Shown: in pieces, positions 1 to 5,683 of the stretch | Position numbering within the stretch: position 1 is the stretch's first letter | Layout: the number at the start of each line of letters is the position of its first letter | Assembly: GCA_934270345.1 (NCBI GenBank) | Contig: CAKQPT010000040.1 | Coordinates: 1 to 16,105, forward strand | Direction: 5' to 3' | From: an uncultured Oribacterium sp. | GTDB lineage: Bacteria > Bacillota > Clostridia > Lachnospirales > Lachnospiraceae | DNA length: 16,105 bases | The notes under the pieces: model-generated | Database searches by the model: none | Told to the model about the DNA's origin: nothing | Seen by the model: only the letters and a program-made list of their open reading frames with translations | Program-made: the position numbers and the translations under genes

Positions 1-2
1 AT

Positions 3-74
3 GCGCTGCCTGAGGATTTTAAGTCATCTATGCCAACTATAGAGGAAATAGAGAAGGAATTGAAGGATGATTGA
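3..74 (+). CDS. C-terminal tail of an unidentified protein (5' truncated by window edge)
   Basis: An open frame enters from the left edge (first full codon GCG at 3) and stops at TGA 72-74. The last 23 residues read ALPEDFKSSMPTIEEIEKEL followed by KDD. The acidic, helix-prone tail resembles the ends of small antitoxin or regulator proteins, but that is only an impression and no family can be assigned. A short AT-rich hairpin (7-bp arms at 81-87 and 94-100) follows the stop. Confidence 0.45.
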   Translation, partial: ALPEDFKSSMPTIEEIEKELKDD

Positions 75-80
75 TCATCG

Positions 81-100
81 CAACAAATTCTAGTTTGTTG
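81..100 (+). other. Short AT-rich hairpin after the partial gene
   Basis: CAACAAA (81-87) and TTTGTTG (94-100) form a perfect 7-bp stem around a 6-base loop, just after the stop of the partial gene. There is no clear U tract, so it is at best a weak terminator or mRNA end structure. Confidence 0.25.
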
Positions 101-219
101 TACAGTTGGGCAGCGATGAAACTTAGGAGTTGTGGGGGTAAGTTAAATAAGAAAGTGCGTCATATGGGGATGCGGCTAGGCATTGCCTTACATCAACAGA
201 GTATTCCGGAGGAAAAGAC

Positions 220-886
220 ATGGAAACAGCCTTTTCGGGGAAACTGCCCCCGATATATAAGCGTAATGGCAGAGAATGCTATTTGGATCCTATCCGAAAA
301 AAACTGATTTATATTACGCCGGAAGAAACGGTACGGCAGAGCGTGATCCTATATTTGACGGATACGCTGCATGTTCCGATGCAGGAAATCATTTCGGAGC
401 AGCACTTATCGCACTATGGCATCACAAGCAAAAAGAGGGCGGATATCGTCATTCATGCGCTGGATGCAGATCAGCAGTCGGTACCGATCGCAGTGATTGA
501 GTGCAAGGCACCCAACGTGTATTTGGACATGAAAGCGAAGGAGCAGATGTTTGAATACTGGGTGCTACGTATGCCATGCTTACCATGCGTTACAGTTAGT
601 TGTCGAGGATAATGTGGCCATCACTGGTGATAAGGTGAACTTTTATCATAGTGGGAAAATTGCGGTCGGAAGACAGGGAAGCGGTAAAATCGATGAACTC
701 AGGATGTTTGTCGAAGATCGGTATCCGCGAATCATCAGTGGAAAACGATTCTTTCTCGGAAGTATCGTAAATGATCGGCTGTGGCGTCTGGATGCTCCTG
801 ATGTCATTGGGCTTATAGAAAATTTGATTTCATATTCAATCGTTCGTGATGAATATAGAGAATATGTGAAGGCGAAGCGGAATTGA
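220..886 (+). pseudogene. HsdR N-terminal-domain protein, broken by two frameshifts
   Basis: The gene starts well: GGAGGAAAAGAC precedes ATG 220. The first frame gives residues typical of the type I restriction HsdR N-terminal domain (HSDR_N_2-like): a KRADIVI motif followed by AVIECKAP, the D...ExK nuclease-like core. After EQMFEY (to 558) this frame derails. The family's next segment, LGATYAMLT, is found in a second frame at 558-584. The rest, starting about LQLVVEDN (from about 590), runs in a third frame to the TGA ending at 886. Reading all three frames gives a product of roughly 220 residues, so this is one gene with two small deletions rather than two genes. The first deletion probably removed about 10 bases, because three or so residues are missing between EY and LGA. 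Intact relatives are stand-alone proteins or the front of helicase subunits; no helicase motor follows here. The gene is presumably dead. Confidence 0.75.
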
Positions 887-967
887 ATCAGAGATGATAG
901 GTTTAACCGGGATTGAATAGAGGGAGAGCGCGGCAGATTTCGGTATTAATGAAAGGCAGAAAGCGTT

Positions 968-2023
968 ATGGATATTGGAAAGTCAACAAAACATCATATG
1001 GCGAAGAAAAAAGATGAAATCACCATCCGCTCCAGCGCAGCGGAGTACCTGACCTATGTTGCCTCAGTGGGTGATCAGCAGGACAGCATTGAGATGCGCT
1101 ATGAGGATGAAAATATATGGCTGACGCAGAAGATGATGGCCACCTTGTATGATGTGGATGTTCGGACCATAAACTATCATGTCAAGAAAATATTCAGTGA
1201 TAGTGAGTTGCAGGAGGATTCAGTTATCCGAAAATTTCGGATAACTGCCGCAGATGGAAAAGGCTACAGCACTAATCACTATTCGTTGGAGATGATCATT
1301 GCCGTAGGCTTCAAGGTCAATTCCGAGCGTGCGGTACAGTTCCGCAAGTGGGTGAATCAGATCGCAAAGGACTACACCATCAAAGGCTGGGTGATGGATG
1401 ATGAACGCTTGAAACGCGGAACGTATCTGACAGAAAAGTATTTCGATGAACAGTTGGAGCGTATTCGTGAGATACGCGCCAGCGAAAGAAAGTTCTATCA
1501 GAAGATCACCGACCTGTATGCGACCGCCATTGATTATGACAAAAATGCGGCAACGACGAAACGTTTTTATGCTACCGTGCAGAATAAAATGCATTACGCC
1601 ATTCATGGACATACGGCGGCGGAACTGATCGTGGAAAGAGCAGATCACACAAAGGAGCATATGGGATTAACCACCTGGGCAGATGCACCGGAAGGAAAGA
1701 TTAAGAAAAGTGATGTTACGGTTGCTAAGAATTATTTGAGTCAGGATGAAATGAAGCAGCTGAACCGTATGGTGACGGCATACCTGGATTTCGCTGAAAA
1801 CATGACCTTACGGCATATTCCGCTTACGATGCAGGACTGGGAAAAGAGGCTTAACAGCTTCATTGAAATGTTTGATTATGGCATTTTACAGGACGCAGGC
1901 AAGGTATCCGCTGAAATCGCAAAGCTTCATGCAGAGACAGAATTTGAAAAATACCGTGTGATTCAGGATAGGTTATTTATGTCTGACTTCGATAAGTACA
2001 TGCTGGAATTAGAGGGAAATTAA
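968..2023 (+). CDS. RhuM-family protein (Virulence_RhuM)
   Basis: A 351-residue open frame that looks full-length for the RhuM family. Hallmarks are the N-terminal SSAAEYLTYVA segment, then IWLTQKMMATLYDVD (a Bro-N/KilA-like DNA-binding segment), SVIRKFRITAADGKGYSTNHY, GFKVNSERAVQFRKW, and a long helical C-terminal region ending EFEKYRVIQDRLFMSDFDKY. RhuM was named from a Salmonella pathogenicity island; its biochemical role is unknown, and homologues are frequent in phage-like, restriction and toxin-antitoxin islands, as here. ATG 968 has only a weak ribosome binding site (AAAGGCAGAAAG), and an internal ATG at 1001 (MAKKKDE) matches where many relatives appear to begin, so the true start could be either. 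It sits between a broken HsdR-domain gene and broken toxin-antitoxin genes, yet is itself undamaged. Confidence 0.85.
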   Translation: MDIGKSTKHHMAKKKDEITIRSSAAEYLTYVASVGDQQDSIEMRYEDENIWLTQKMMATLYDVDVRTINYHVKKIFSDSELQEDSVIRKFRITAADGKGYSTNHYSLEMIIAVGFKVNSERAVQFRKWVNQIAKDYTIKGWVMDDERLKRGTYLTEKYFDEQLERIREIRASERKFYQKITDLYATAIDYDKNAATTKRFYATVQNKMHYAIHGHTAAELIVERADHTKEHMGLTTWADAPEGKIKKSDVTVAKNYLSQDEMKQLNRMVTAYLDFAENMTLRHIPLTMQDWEKRLNSFIEMFDYGILQDAGKVSAEIAKLHAETEFEKYRVIQDRLFMSDFDKYMLELEGN

Positions 2024-2034
2024 TGGATAGACAA

Positions 2035-2077
2035 AGAAAAAGCAGCAGTGTGGGCAAAAATTGCCTACACTGCTGCT
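2035..2077 (-). terminator. Rho-independent terminator, minus strand
   Basis: The arms 2041-2057 and 2061-2077 pair over 17 bp with a single G-U wobble and a 3-base loop. On the minus strand the hairpin is followed by a T-rich run (complement of AAAGAAAAA at 2033-2041), so it terminates the minus-strand toxin-antitoxin remnant. The plus-strand side lacks a U tract, but the stem is strong enough to protect the 3' end of the RhuM mRNA too. Confidence 0.8.
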
Positions 2078-2127
2078 GATAAGAAAAGCACCTACCATTT
2101 TGATAGATGATTTAATCATTTTTATCT

Positions 2128-2337
2128 TTATCTGTATGTTTTTATAAAATCATCTGGTGTAATCGCCGGAACCTCAGAATTTTCAAAATCTTTCACATTG
2201 CAGGTGATAATGTAATCAGCTCCGATATCCTTTGCACATTTATCCTGCAAACAATCTCTTACAATTTCCACAGACTGCTCAAGATACGGATCCTCGCGGT
2301 TCGTGATGTAATTCAGAAGGATGTTTGTATCAATCAA
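2128..2337 (-). pseudogene. PIN-domain (VapC-like) toxin with internal in-frame deletion
   Basis: Only 69 residues, where PIN-domain toxins are usually about 130-140. Both ends are recognisable. The N-terminus MIDTNILLNYITNRED carries the first metal-binding Asp. The C-terminus CLQDKCAKDIGADYIITCNV then KDFENSEVPAITPDDFI is the classic closing half. The junction lies near VRDCLQDKC: the segment carrying the middle helices and the central acidic residue is missing and the two halves are joined in frame. The start codon is TTG; an upstream TGA in the same frame excludes an earlier start, and a tandem ATTGATTG lies exactly at the antitoxin-toxin overlap. With the active-site core gone, nuclease activity is very unlikely. 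It overlaps the preceding antitoxin remnant by 8 bp, as in native operons. Confidence 0.75.
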
Positions 2338-2560
2338 TCATACCGAATTTCTCATTCATCGCTTCCTCTCTTTCAGAATCATAATCAATTGTCTCTGTAG
2401 CAGCCTTTCTGGATGCCTCAAGTCTTGCGAAAGCTTCTAATTTGCTATTGTTATTTGCATGCGTATCTGAAATAGGTGCCTTGATAATGAACGGAATGCT
2501 TCTTTCTCTTAATGCAGTTCTGGTAAAGGTTTCATAAAAAGTCTGCTTTGTCTGACTCAT
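2330..2560 (-). pseudogene. RelB/DinJ-type antitoxin remnant lacking its N-terminal DNA-binding part
   Basis: From ATG 2560 the protein reads MSQTKQTFYETFTRTALRER then SIPF. The start resembles the family's first residues, and FTRTALRERSIPF matches the end of the ribbon-helix-helix domain (usually FARTALRE.RIPFEI). The roughly 25-30 residues between them, holding the DNA-contacting strand and first helix, are missing. The C-terminal toxin-binding tail ending DYDSEREEAMNEKFGMID is intact. The open frame continues upstream to an alternative ATG at 2623 (MQNQYFTN), but neither start has a convincing ribosome binding site. It lies directly upstream of the shortened PIN toxin on the same strand. 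Confidence 0.6.
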
Positions 2561-2622
2561 TTCGTCGTAGGGCTCTTTGTTATGGGCCTTTTTTAGATAA
2601 TTTGTGAAATATTGATTTTGCA

Positions 2623-2651
2623 TTGCTTTTGTCCGTACAAATGTATATGAT
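2623..2651 (+). promoter_or_regulatory. Promoter and candidate autoregulatory operator of the RelB-type gene
   Basis: TTGCTT (2623-2628), a 17-bp spacer and TATGAT (2646-2651) form a plausible sigma-A promoter, predicting a transcription start near 2658. Within the spacer lies the dyad TTTGT-N4-ACAAA (2628-2641), correctly placed for repression by the RelB-type product. The transcription start is not proven. Confidence 0.5.
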
Positions 2652-2684
2652 ATAGTTAGAAAAAACTCGAAAGGAGTGTTTACT

Positions 2685-2993
2685 ATGGCAACAAAATCAG
2701 CAAATTTATACGTACGCATTGAGCCTGATGTAAAAGAACAGGCAGAAGGAATCTTGGCAGCATTAGGAATTCCTGCATCCAATGCAATAAATATGTTTTA
2801 CAAACAAATTATTCTTCAAAGAGGACTTCCTTTTGAAGTGAAAATGCCATCCGCTCGTCCTGTAGATGTTAGTGCGTTATCAGAAGCACAGATGAATACA
2901 GAACTGGAGAAAGGATATGTGGATATACAGGCTGGTCGTACTAGATCAGCAAAATCTGTTTTTGCTGATATTCGCAAAGATTACAATTTATGA
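2685..2993 (+). CDS. RelB/DinJ-family antitoxin, intact
   Basis: A full-length 102-residue antitoxin. The N-terminal ribbon-helix-helix strand ATKSANLYVRIEPDVKEQAE leads into ILAALGIPASNAINMFYKQI and then LQRGLPFEVKMP, the family's signature ending of the DNA-binding domain. A charged C-terminal toxin-wrapping region follows, ending SVFADIRKDYNL. ATG 2685 is chosen over GTG 2676 because AAAGGAG (2670-2676) is placed 8 bases before it, whereas the GTG overlaps that ribosome binding site. The stop overlaps the ATG of a toxin reading frame (ATGA, 2990-2993), the usual antitoxin-toxin coupling, but the toxin is destroyed. This is therefore an orphan antitoxin that may still regulate its own promoter or cross-neutralise other RelE-type toxins. 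Confidence 0.88.
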   Translation: MATKSANLYVRIEPDVKEQAEGILAALGIPASNAINMFYKQIILQRGLPFEVKMPSARPVDVSALSEAQMNTELEKGYVDIQAGRTRSAKSVFADIRKDYNL

Positions 2994-3139
2994 TTTATGA
3001 TATCGTGATTTCAGATCAGGCCGAGTTTATGGTGCCTGGCCCCAATGTCGCCTCTGTTGTAGCCCAGCCGAACTTTTTCAGCCAGATAAAGCTCCATATC
3101 AAACCTTCTCAATCAAACTGTTCACGACAGGACCCGTAA
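2990..3139 (+). pseudogene. RelE/YafQ-type toxin truncated after about 12 residues
   Basis: ATG 2990 overlaps the antitoxin stop by 4 bases. The first residues, MIYDIVISDQAE, are a typical RelE/ParE-superfamily opening strand. From about 3029 the frame changes into unrelated sequence and stops at TAA 3137-3139. The catalytic core is entirely missing, so no toxin activity is expected. The breakpoint falls where a minus-strand reading frame connected with the DHH gene begins to look foreign, which suggests a deletion or recombination joint. Confidence 0.65.
3011..3097 (-). other. Short minus-strand ORF (28 aa) across the recombination joint
   Basis: ATG at 3097 is preceded on the minus strand by GAGAAGG at suitable spacing, and the frame encodes MELYLAEKVRLGYNRGDIGA then RHHKLGLI. 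The first 22 residues or so come from sequence on the DHH-gene side of the joint. The last six are read backwards through the RelE-type toxin start. It may be the front of a gene that once followed the DHH gene and lost its body when the toxin-antitoxin segment was joined here. The family is not recognised. Confidence 0.3.
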
Positions 3140-4087
3140 AAACGAGTCCCGGATGGTGTCTTTTGGATACCGCCCCAGCAGACACTCCTTTTCTTTCTGG
3201 ATCATCCCGCCAGCCATCTCCGCATGGCCGCCGCCATCTCCATAACCGTGGAGCGCATCACGGACTAAATGCCCCGCATGGACAGCCGGGTCCTCCGAGC
3301 GGACAGAAAACTTGATCCCATCCTCCCGTTTGGAGAATACCACGGCGACCTCCACCTCCTGCAGCGTCAGGATGAAATCGGAGAGGATCGCAATCAAAGC
3401 GTCCGGGCAGGGAAAGGGGACATTGGATATGCCTACCTTGTCGTAGACCTCAATGCTCTCGATGGCCGCGCCATATGCTTTCAGATCGTTGAACTCCATG
3501 TTGTTGCGCTCCAGCCGCGCCAGCGTTTCCTGGTCACACAGAGGGAACAGGAATGCGAACATTTCAATATCCAGTTCCGTCACGCCCCGCGTAAACTGCA
3601 GCGTGTCCATTTTCAGGCCATAGAGCAGGGCAGTCGCCGTGTGCCTATCCGGCAGGCACGGAAGCTGTTTATAATACTGGGCGATGATCGTGGCGCAGGC
3701 CCCAGTGGGGCGGATGTCCTGGTAGCGGTATTCAGTTGGCACAAAAGTGGGGTGGTGGTCGATGCAGGCCACCTCATCCCCAACAAAATCCGTGATATTC
3801 CCACTGTGCTTCTGCGCGTCCACACAGATCACATAGTCTTCCTCGGCCATGTCCGGACGCAGCTGCTCATAGGGGAACATCTGGATCTGGAACGTCTCCA
3901 GCATCTTGGACGCACTCAACTTGTCGATCCTTCCATCGTAGCAGAGGGTAGAGGGGATTTCATGCTGGGCCAGAAGGCGCTGTAAGCCAAAGGCGGAGGC
4001 AATGGCATCCGGGTCTGGGAAATTATGGGTCTGTATGTAGACATGCTTGCCGTGGCATAACGCCGCAAGCTGGTTAAAGTCGTTCAT
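3122..4087 (-). CDS. DHH-family phosphoesterase, NrnA-like
   Basis: A 321-residue protein with the full DHH/DHHA1 architecture. Motif I is THNFPDPDAIASA (metal-binding H21, D25, D27), motif II is VICVDAQKH (D90) and motif III is CIDHHPTF (D110, H111, H112). The C-terminal DHHA1 substrate-binding domain has the glycine-rich GYGDGGGHAEMAGG. Proteins of this type are cytosolic Mn-dependent enzymes that hydrolyse short RNA (nanoRNA), pAp or cyclic-dinucleotide breakdown products; which substrate is used here cannot be told. ATG 4087 is preferred, because the upstream GTG at 4099 overlaps the ribosome binding site ATAGGAG. The gene appears intact but is flanked by a truncated transposase upstream and a toxin remnant downstream, so it may lie on a mobilised segment. 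Confidence 0.88.
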   Translation of the reverse strand: MNDFNQLAALCHGKHVYIQTHNFPDPDAIASAFGLQRLLAQHEIPSTLCYDGRIDKLSASKMLETFQIQMFPYEQLRPDMAEEDYVICVDAQKHSGNITDFVGDEVACIDHHPTFVPTEYRYQDIRPTGACATIIAQYYKQLPCLPDRHTATALLYGLKMDTLQFTRGVTELDIEMFAFLFPLCDQETLARLERNNMEFNDLKAYGAAIESIEVYDKVGISNVPFPCPDALIAILSDFILTLQEVEVAVVFSKREDGIKFSVRSEDPAVHAGHLVRDALHGYGDGGGHAEMAGGMIQKEKECLLGRYPKDTIRDSFLRVLS

Positions 4088-4105
4088 TTTTGTATTCACT
4101 CCTAT

Positions 4106-4258
4106 CTATTTTGTGAATAGGGCGGCGTAGCGCTTCTCAATCACCGGCCAGGGGATCGTCTGGGCTTTCTTTACCCAACGGTTGCTTTCTTTCAGATTCA
4201 TGCCCACCGGCTATTTGAAATCCGCCAGGCTGATCTGACCATTGCTGTAACGATACAT
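4106..4258 (-). pseudogene. Transposase N-terminal fragment with in-frame stop
   Basis: On the minus strand ATG 4258 follows GGAGGG and encodes MYRYSNGQISLADFK, stop, PVGMNLKESNRWVKKAQTIP and WPVIEKRYAALFTK, ending at TAG 4106-4108. This matches the N-terminus of IS1182/IS5-like transposases common in Clostridia (MYRYSNGQI...PVGM.L...NRWV). Codon 16, normally Gln in that context, is TAG, consistent with a single CAG-to-TAG change, and everything after about residue 50 is gone. A TAATATAAT sequence upstream on the minus strand may be the old promoter. It is inactive. Confidence 0.7.
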
Positions 4259-4320
4259 AGTTGCCCTCCAGGTGCAAGGTTTTTGCTGGATTTTTGCCAG
4301 TTCCCTTGCTCCTATTATAT

Positions 4321-4373
4321 TACAGATTGGCTTCTGTGGATTGAAATATAAGGCTGAAATTCACCAATCTGTA
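4321..4373. repeat. Perfect 10-bp inverted repeat with 33-bp spacer
   Basis: TACAGATTGG (4321-4330) and CCAATCTGTA (4364-4373) are exact inverted copies. They lie in the 237-bp gene-free stretch 4259-4495 between the transposase fragment and the DUF6935-like gene. That stretch also holds the direct repeat GGTAAACT (4393-4400, 4411-4418) and the direct repeat GTACGTGATGA (4471-4481, 4489-4499) around the ribosome binding site. The dyad could be an operator, a stem in the leader RNA or a mobile-element end; the sequence does not decide. Confidence 0.5.
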
Positions 4374-4495
4374 TGCGGTAGCCATGGATTATGGTAAACT
4401 GTTACTATAAGGTAAACTCTTTATGATGATCCGTTCAGGTGTGTAAGTATGGGGCGAGGTGAAAGCGCCCGTACGTGATGAAAAGGAGGTACGTG

Positions 4496-4987
4496 ATGAG
4501 CGTGATTACGATGGACCGCCTTCCGAAGACACTGGAAGAATGTAAGGCGATGCCGCAGGCGACATTGAAGAATCCGGAGGAGGTAGCCGCACTCACGGTG
4601 GCTGTGCTGGCTCTCTATCCGGAGAATCCGACAGAGACCGAAAAGATGCTGGATTTTCTGCGCGGACCACGACCGTTAAATGGCATGGATAAGCAGTTTA
4701 TCAGGGATCGGTTCCGCGGAAAAGCGTATCTGATGCGATCTTATTTTGCAGGCTCGACGCCGGATAATAATTATACGCCGACACTTCCGTATCGTGTTTC
4801 GGTATCGGAAAATGCAAACAGCCGGAGCGAGGATGGCTATCTTACGCTTTATGTGGCCTGCAGTGGTGCCGACAGCCCGAGACCGCTGAAACTCCGGAAC
4901 AAGCCGTCGACCGGCGAGTGGTTCCTGTGGGAACAGCAGCTGCTGACCGGTATCCGGATCCCGAAGGAAGAGGATGCATGGGCATAA
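4496..4987 (+). CDS. DUF6935-like protein of unknown function
   Basis: A 163-residue soluble protein starting MSVITMDRLPKTLEECKAMP. ATG 4496 is chosen because AAGGAGG (4483-4489) lies 6 bases upstream; the open frame extends to GTG 4475 but that start has no ribosome binding site. The N-terminal half is helical (PEEVAALTVAVLALYPENPT), with a conserved-looking GPRPLNGMDKQFIRDRF segment. The C-terminal half looks like beta strands and ends RNKPSTGEWFLWEQQLLTGI followed by RIPKEEDAWA. This ending is one I associate with the DUF6935 family of Clostridia, where related domains also occur at the ends of larger proteins. There is no signal peptide or membrane segment. Function is unknown, and the family name is from memory. 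Confidence 0.7.
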   Translation: MSVITMDRLPKTLEECKAMPQATLKNPEEVAALTVAVLALYPENPTETEKMLDFLRGPRPLNGMDKQFIRDRFRGKAYLMRSYFAGSTPDNNYTPTLPYRVSVSENANSRSEDGYLTLYVACSGADSPRPLKLRNKPSTGEWFLWEQQLLTGIRIPKEEDAWA

Positions 4988-5004
4988 GTACAGAACTTTT
5001 AAGG

Positions 5005-5046
5005 AAAACCCGAAGCAGCGCTGAAAAGGCACTGCTTCGGTTTTTT
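5005..5046. terminator. Bidirectional terminator between converging genes
   Basis: CCGAAGCAG (5010-5018) pairs with CTGCTTCGG (5032-5040), followed by TTTTTT (5041-5046). On the other strand the hairpin runs into GGGTTTTCC. It serves both the DUF6935-like gene and the HxlR-type gene; the run of T residues overlaps the last codon of the latter. Confidence 0.85.
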
Positions 5047-5377
5047 ACTGCTTGGCCTTATATGCTTCACCCCATGCCCACATGGAGTCCAGAATGGGCT
5101 TCAGGCTTTTGCCGAGTTCCGTCAGTGAATATTCCACTCTCGGCGGGACTTCGGCGTAGACCTTGCGGTTAACAAGTCCGCTTTCCTCCATCGCCCGGAG
5201 CTGGGTAGTCAAGACCTTCTGAGACACATTGCCTACGGACTTTTTCAGTTCACCGAACCGCTTCGTTCCCGGCATCAGATCACGCAGAATCAGCACCTTC
5301 CACTTATCCCCGATAAGGGTCAGCGTGGTCTCCACGGGACAGGCAGGAAGCTCATTTTTGGCTTTTGCTTCGATCAT
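5045..5377 (-). CDS. HxlR-family winged-helix transcriptional regulator
   Basis: A 110-residue protein with the family signature [20 protein letters not shown] then DL at the N-terminus. The recognition helix region is [20 protein letters not shown], and the wing is [16 protein letters not shown]. Cys13 is the conserved N-terminal cysteine that in characterised relatives (Bacillus YodB, HypR, CatR) senses quinones, disulfide stress or other electrophiles. ATG 5377 has GGAGG 7 bases upstream. The gene diverges from the small PNPOx-fold gene across 306 bp packed with dyads, the normal arrangement for an HxlR repressor controlling a neighbouring flavin reductase or nitroreductase. Its natural signal is unknown. 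Confidence 0.9.
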   Translation of the reverse strand: MIEAKAKNELPACPVETTLTLIGDKWKVLILRDLMPGTKRFGELKKSVGNVSQKVLTTQLRAMEESGLVNRKVYAEVPPRVEYSLTELGKSLKPILDSMWAWGEAYKAKQ

Positions 5378-5394
5378 TTCAATTCCTCCGAAAA

Positions 5395-5422
5395 ATTATT
5401 AGAAGCACCGAAATGCTGGAAA
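5395..5422 (-). promoter_or_regulatory. Candidate promoter of the HxlR-type gene
   Basis: On the minus strand TTTCCA (5417-5422), a 16-bp spacer and AATAAT (5395-5400) lie just before the ribosome binding site. It is a moderate match only. Confidence 0.35.
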
Positions 5423-5484
5423 CCCAGTAACGGTGCAATCGTTTCTTTTGGGTAACTGTCCAATAGTTTCTATTTGGTGACTAC

Positions 5485-5613
5485 AGCACAAAATTGTGCT
5501 TACTTTACGAATGATAGATACAGCATTATTGTAATGTCAGATGCTGACGAAAGCAAGCTCAATCAACAAGGAGGTTACCCGGAGGTAACCATACCACAAT
5601 ATTGTGCGTACTT
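5485..5613. repeat. Twin palindromic sites in the hxlR/PNPOx divergent region
   Basis: AGCACAA-AA-TTGTGCT (5485-5500) and the perfect palindrome CACAATATTGTG (5595-5606) are cores of two related 21-bp units (5485-5505 and 5593-5613) that match at 18 positions, with starts 108 bp apart. Both units end in TACTT. Other dyads in this 306-bp gene-free stretch (5378-5683) are CCAATAG/CTATTTGG (5460-5477, imperfect) and GGTTACC/GGTAACC (5573-5590, 4-base loop). They are likely binding sites for the HxlR-type protein or another regulator. Confidence 0.6.
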
Positions 5614-5640
5614 CAGAAGTCGTACAAAGTGCATTACAAT
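5608..5640 (+). promoter_or_regulatory. Candidate promoter and operator of the small PNPOx-fold gene
   Basis: TTCAGA (5612-5617), a 17-bp spacer and TACAAT (5635-5640) form a plausible promoter. The dyad GTACTTCAGAAGTCGTAC (5608-5625; ACTTC-A-GAAGT core flanked by GTAC) covers the -35 box. It resembles the GTAC/TACT-type operators of characterised HxlR repressors, so repression by the divergent HxlR product is likely. Confidence 0.5.
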
Positions 5641-5683
5641 CAAAGCATCAAGAGAAAACAACAAAATTTTGGAGGTACTTATC

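Noticed and set aside
71..307. Open frame of 78 residues before the HsdR-domain gene
   Set aside because: It has no ribosome binding site, unlikely composition and overlaps the well-supported start at 220.
5474..5683. 70-residue N-terminal extension of the small PNPOx-fold protein
   Set aside because: It runs through the palindromic operator region and the predicted promoter; GGAGG and family alignment place the start at 5684.
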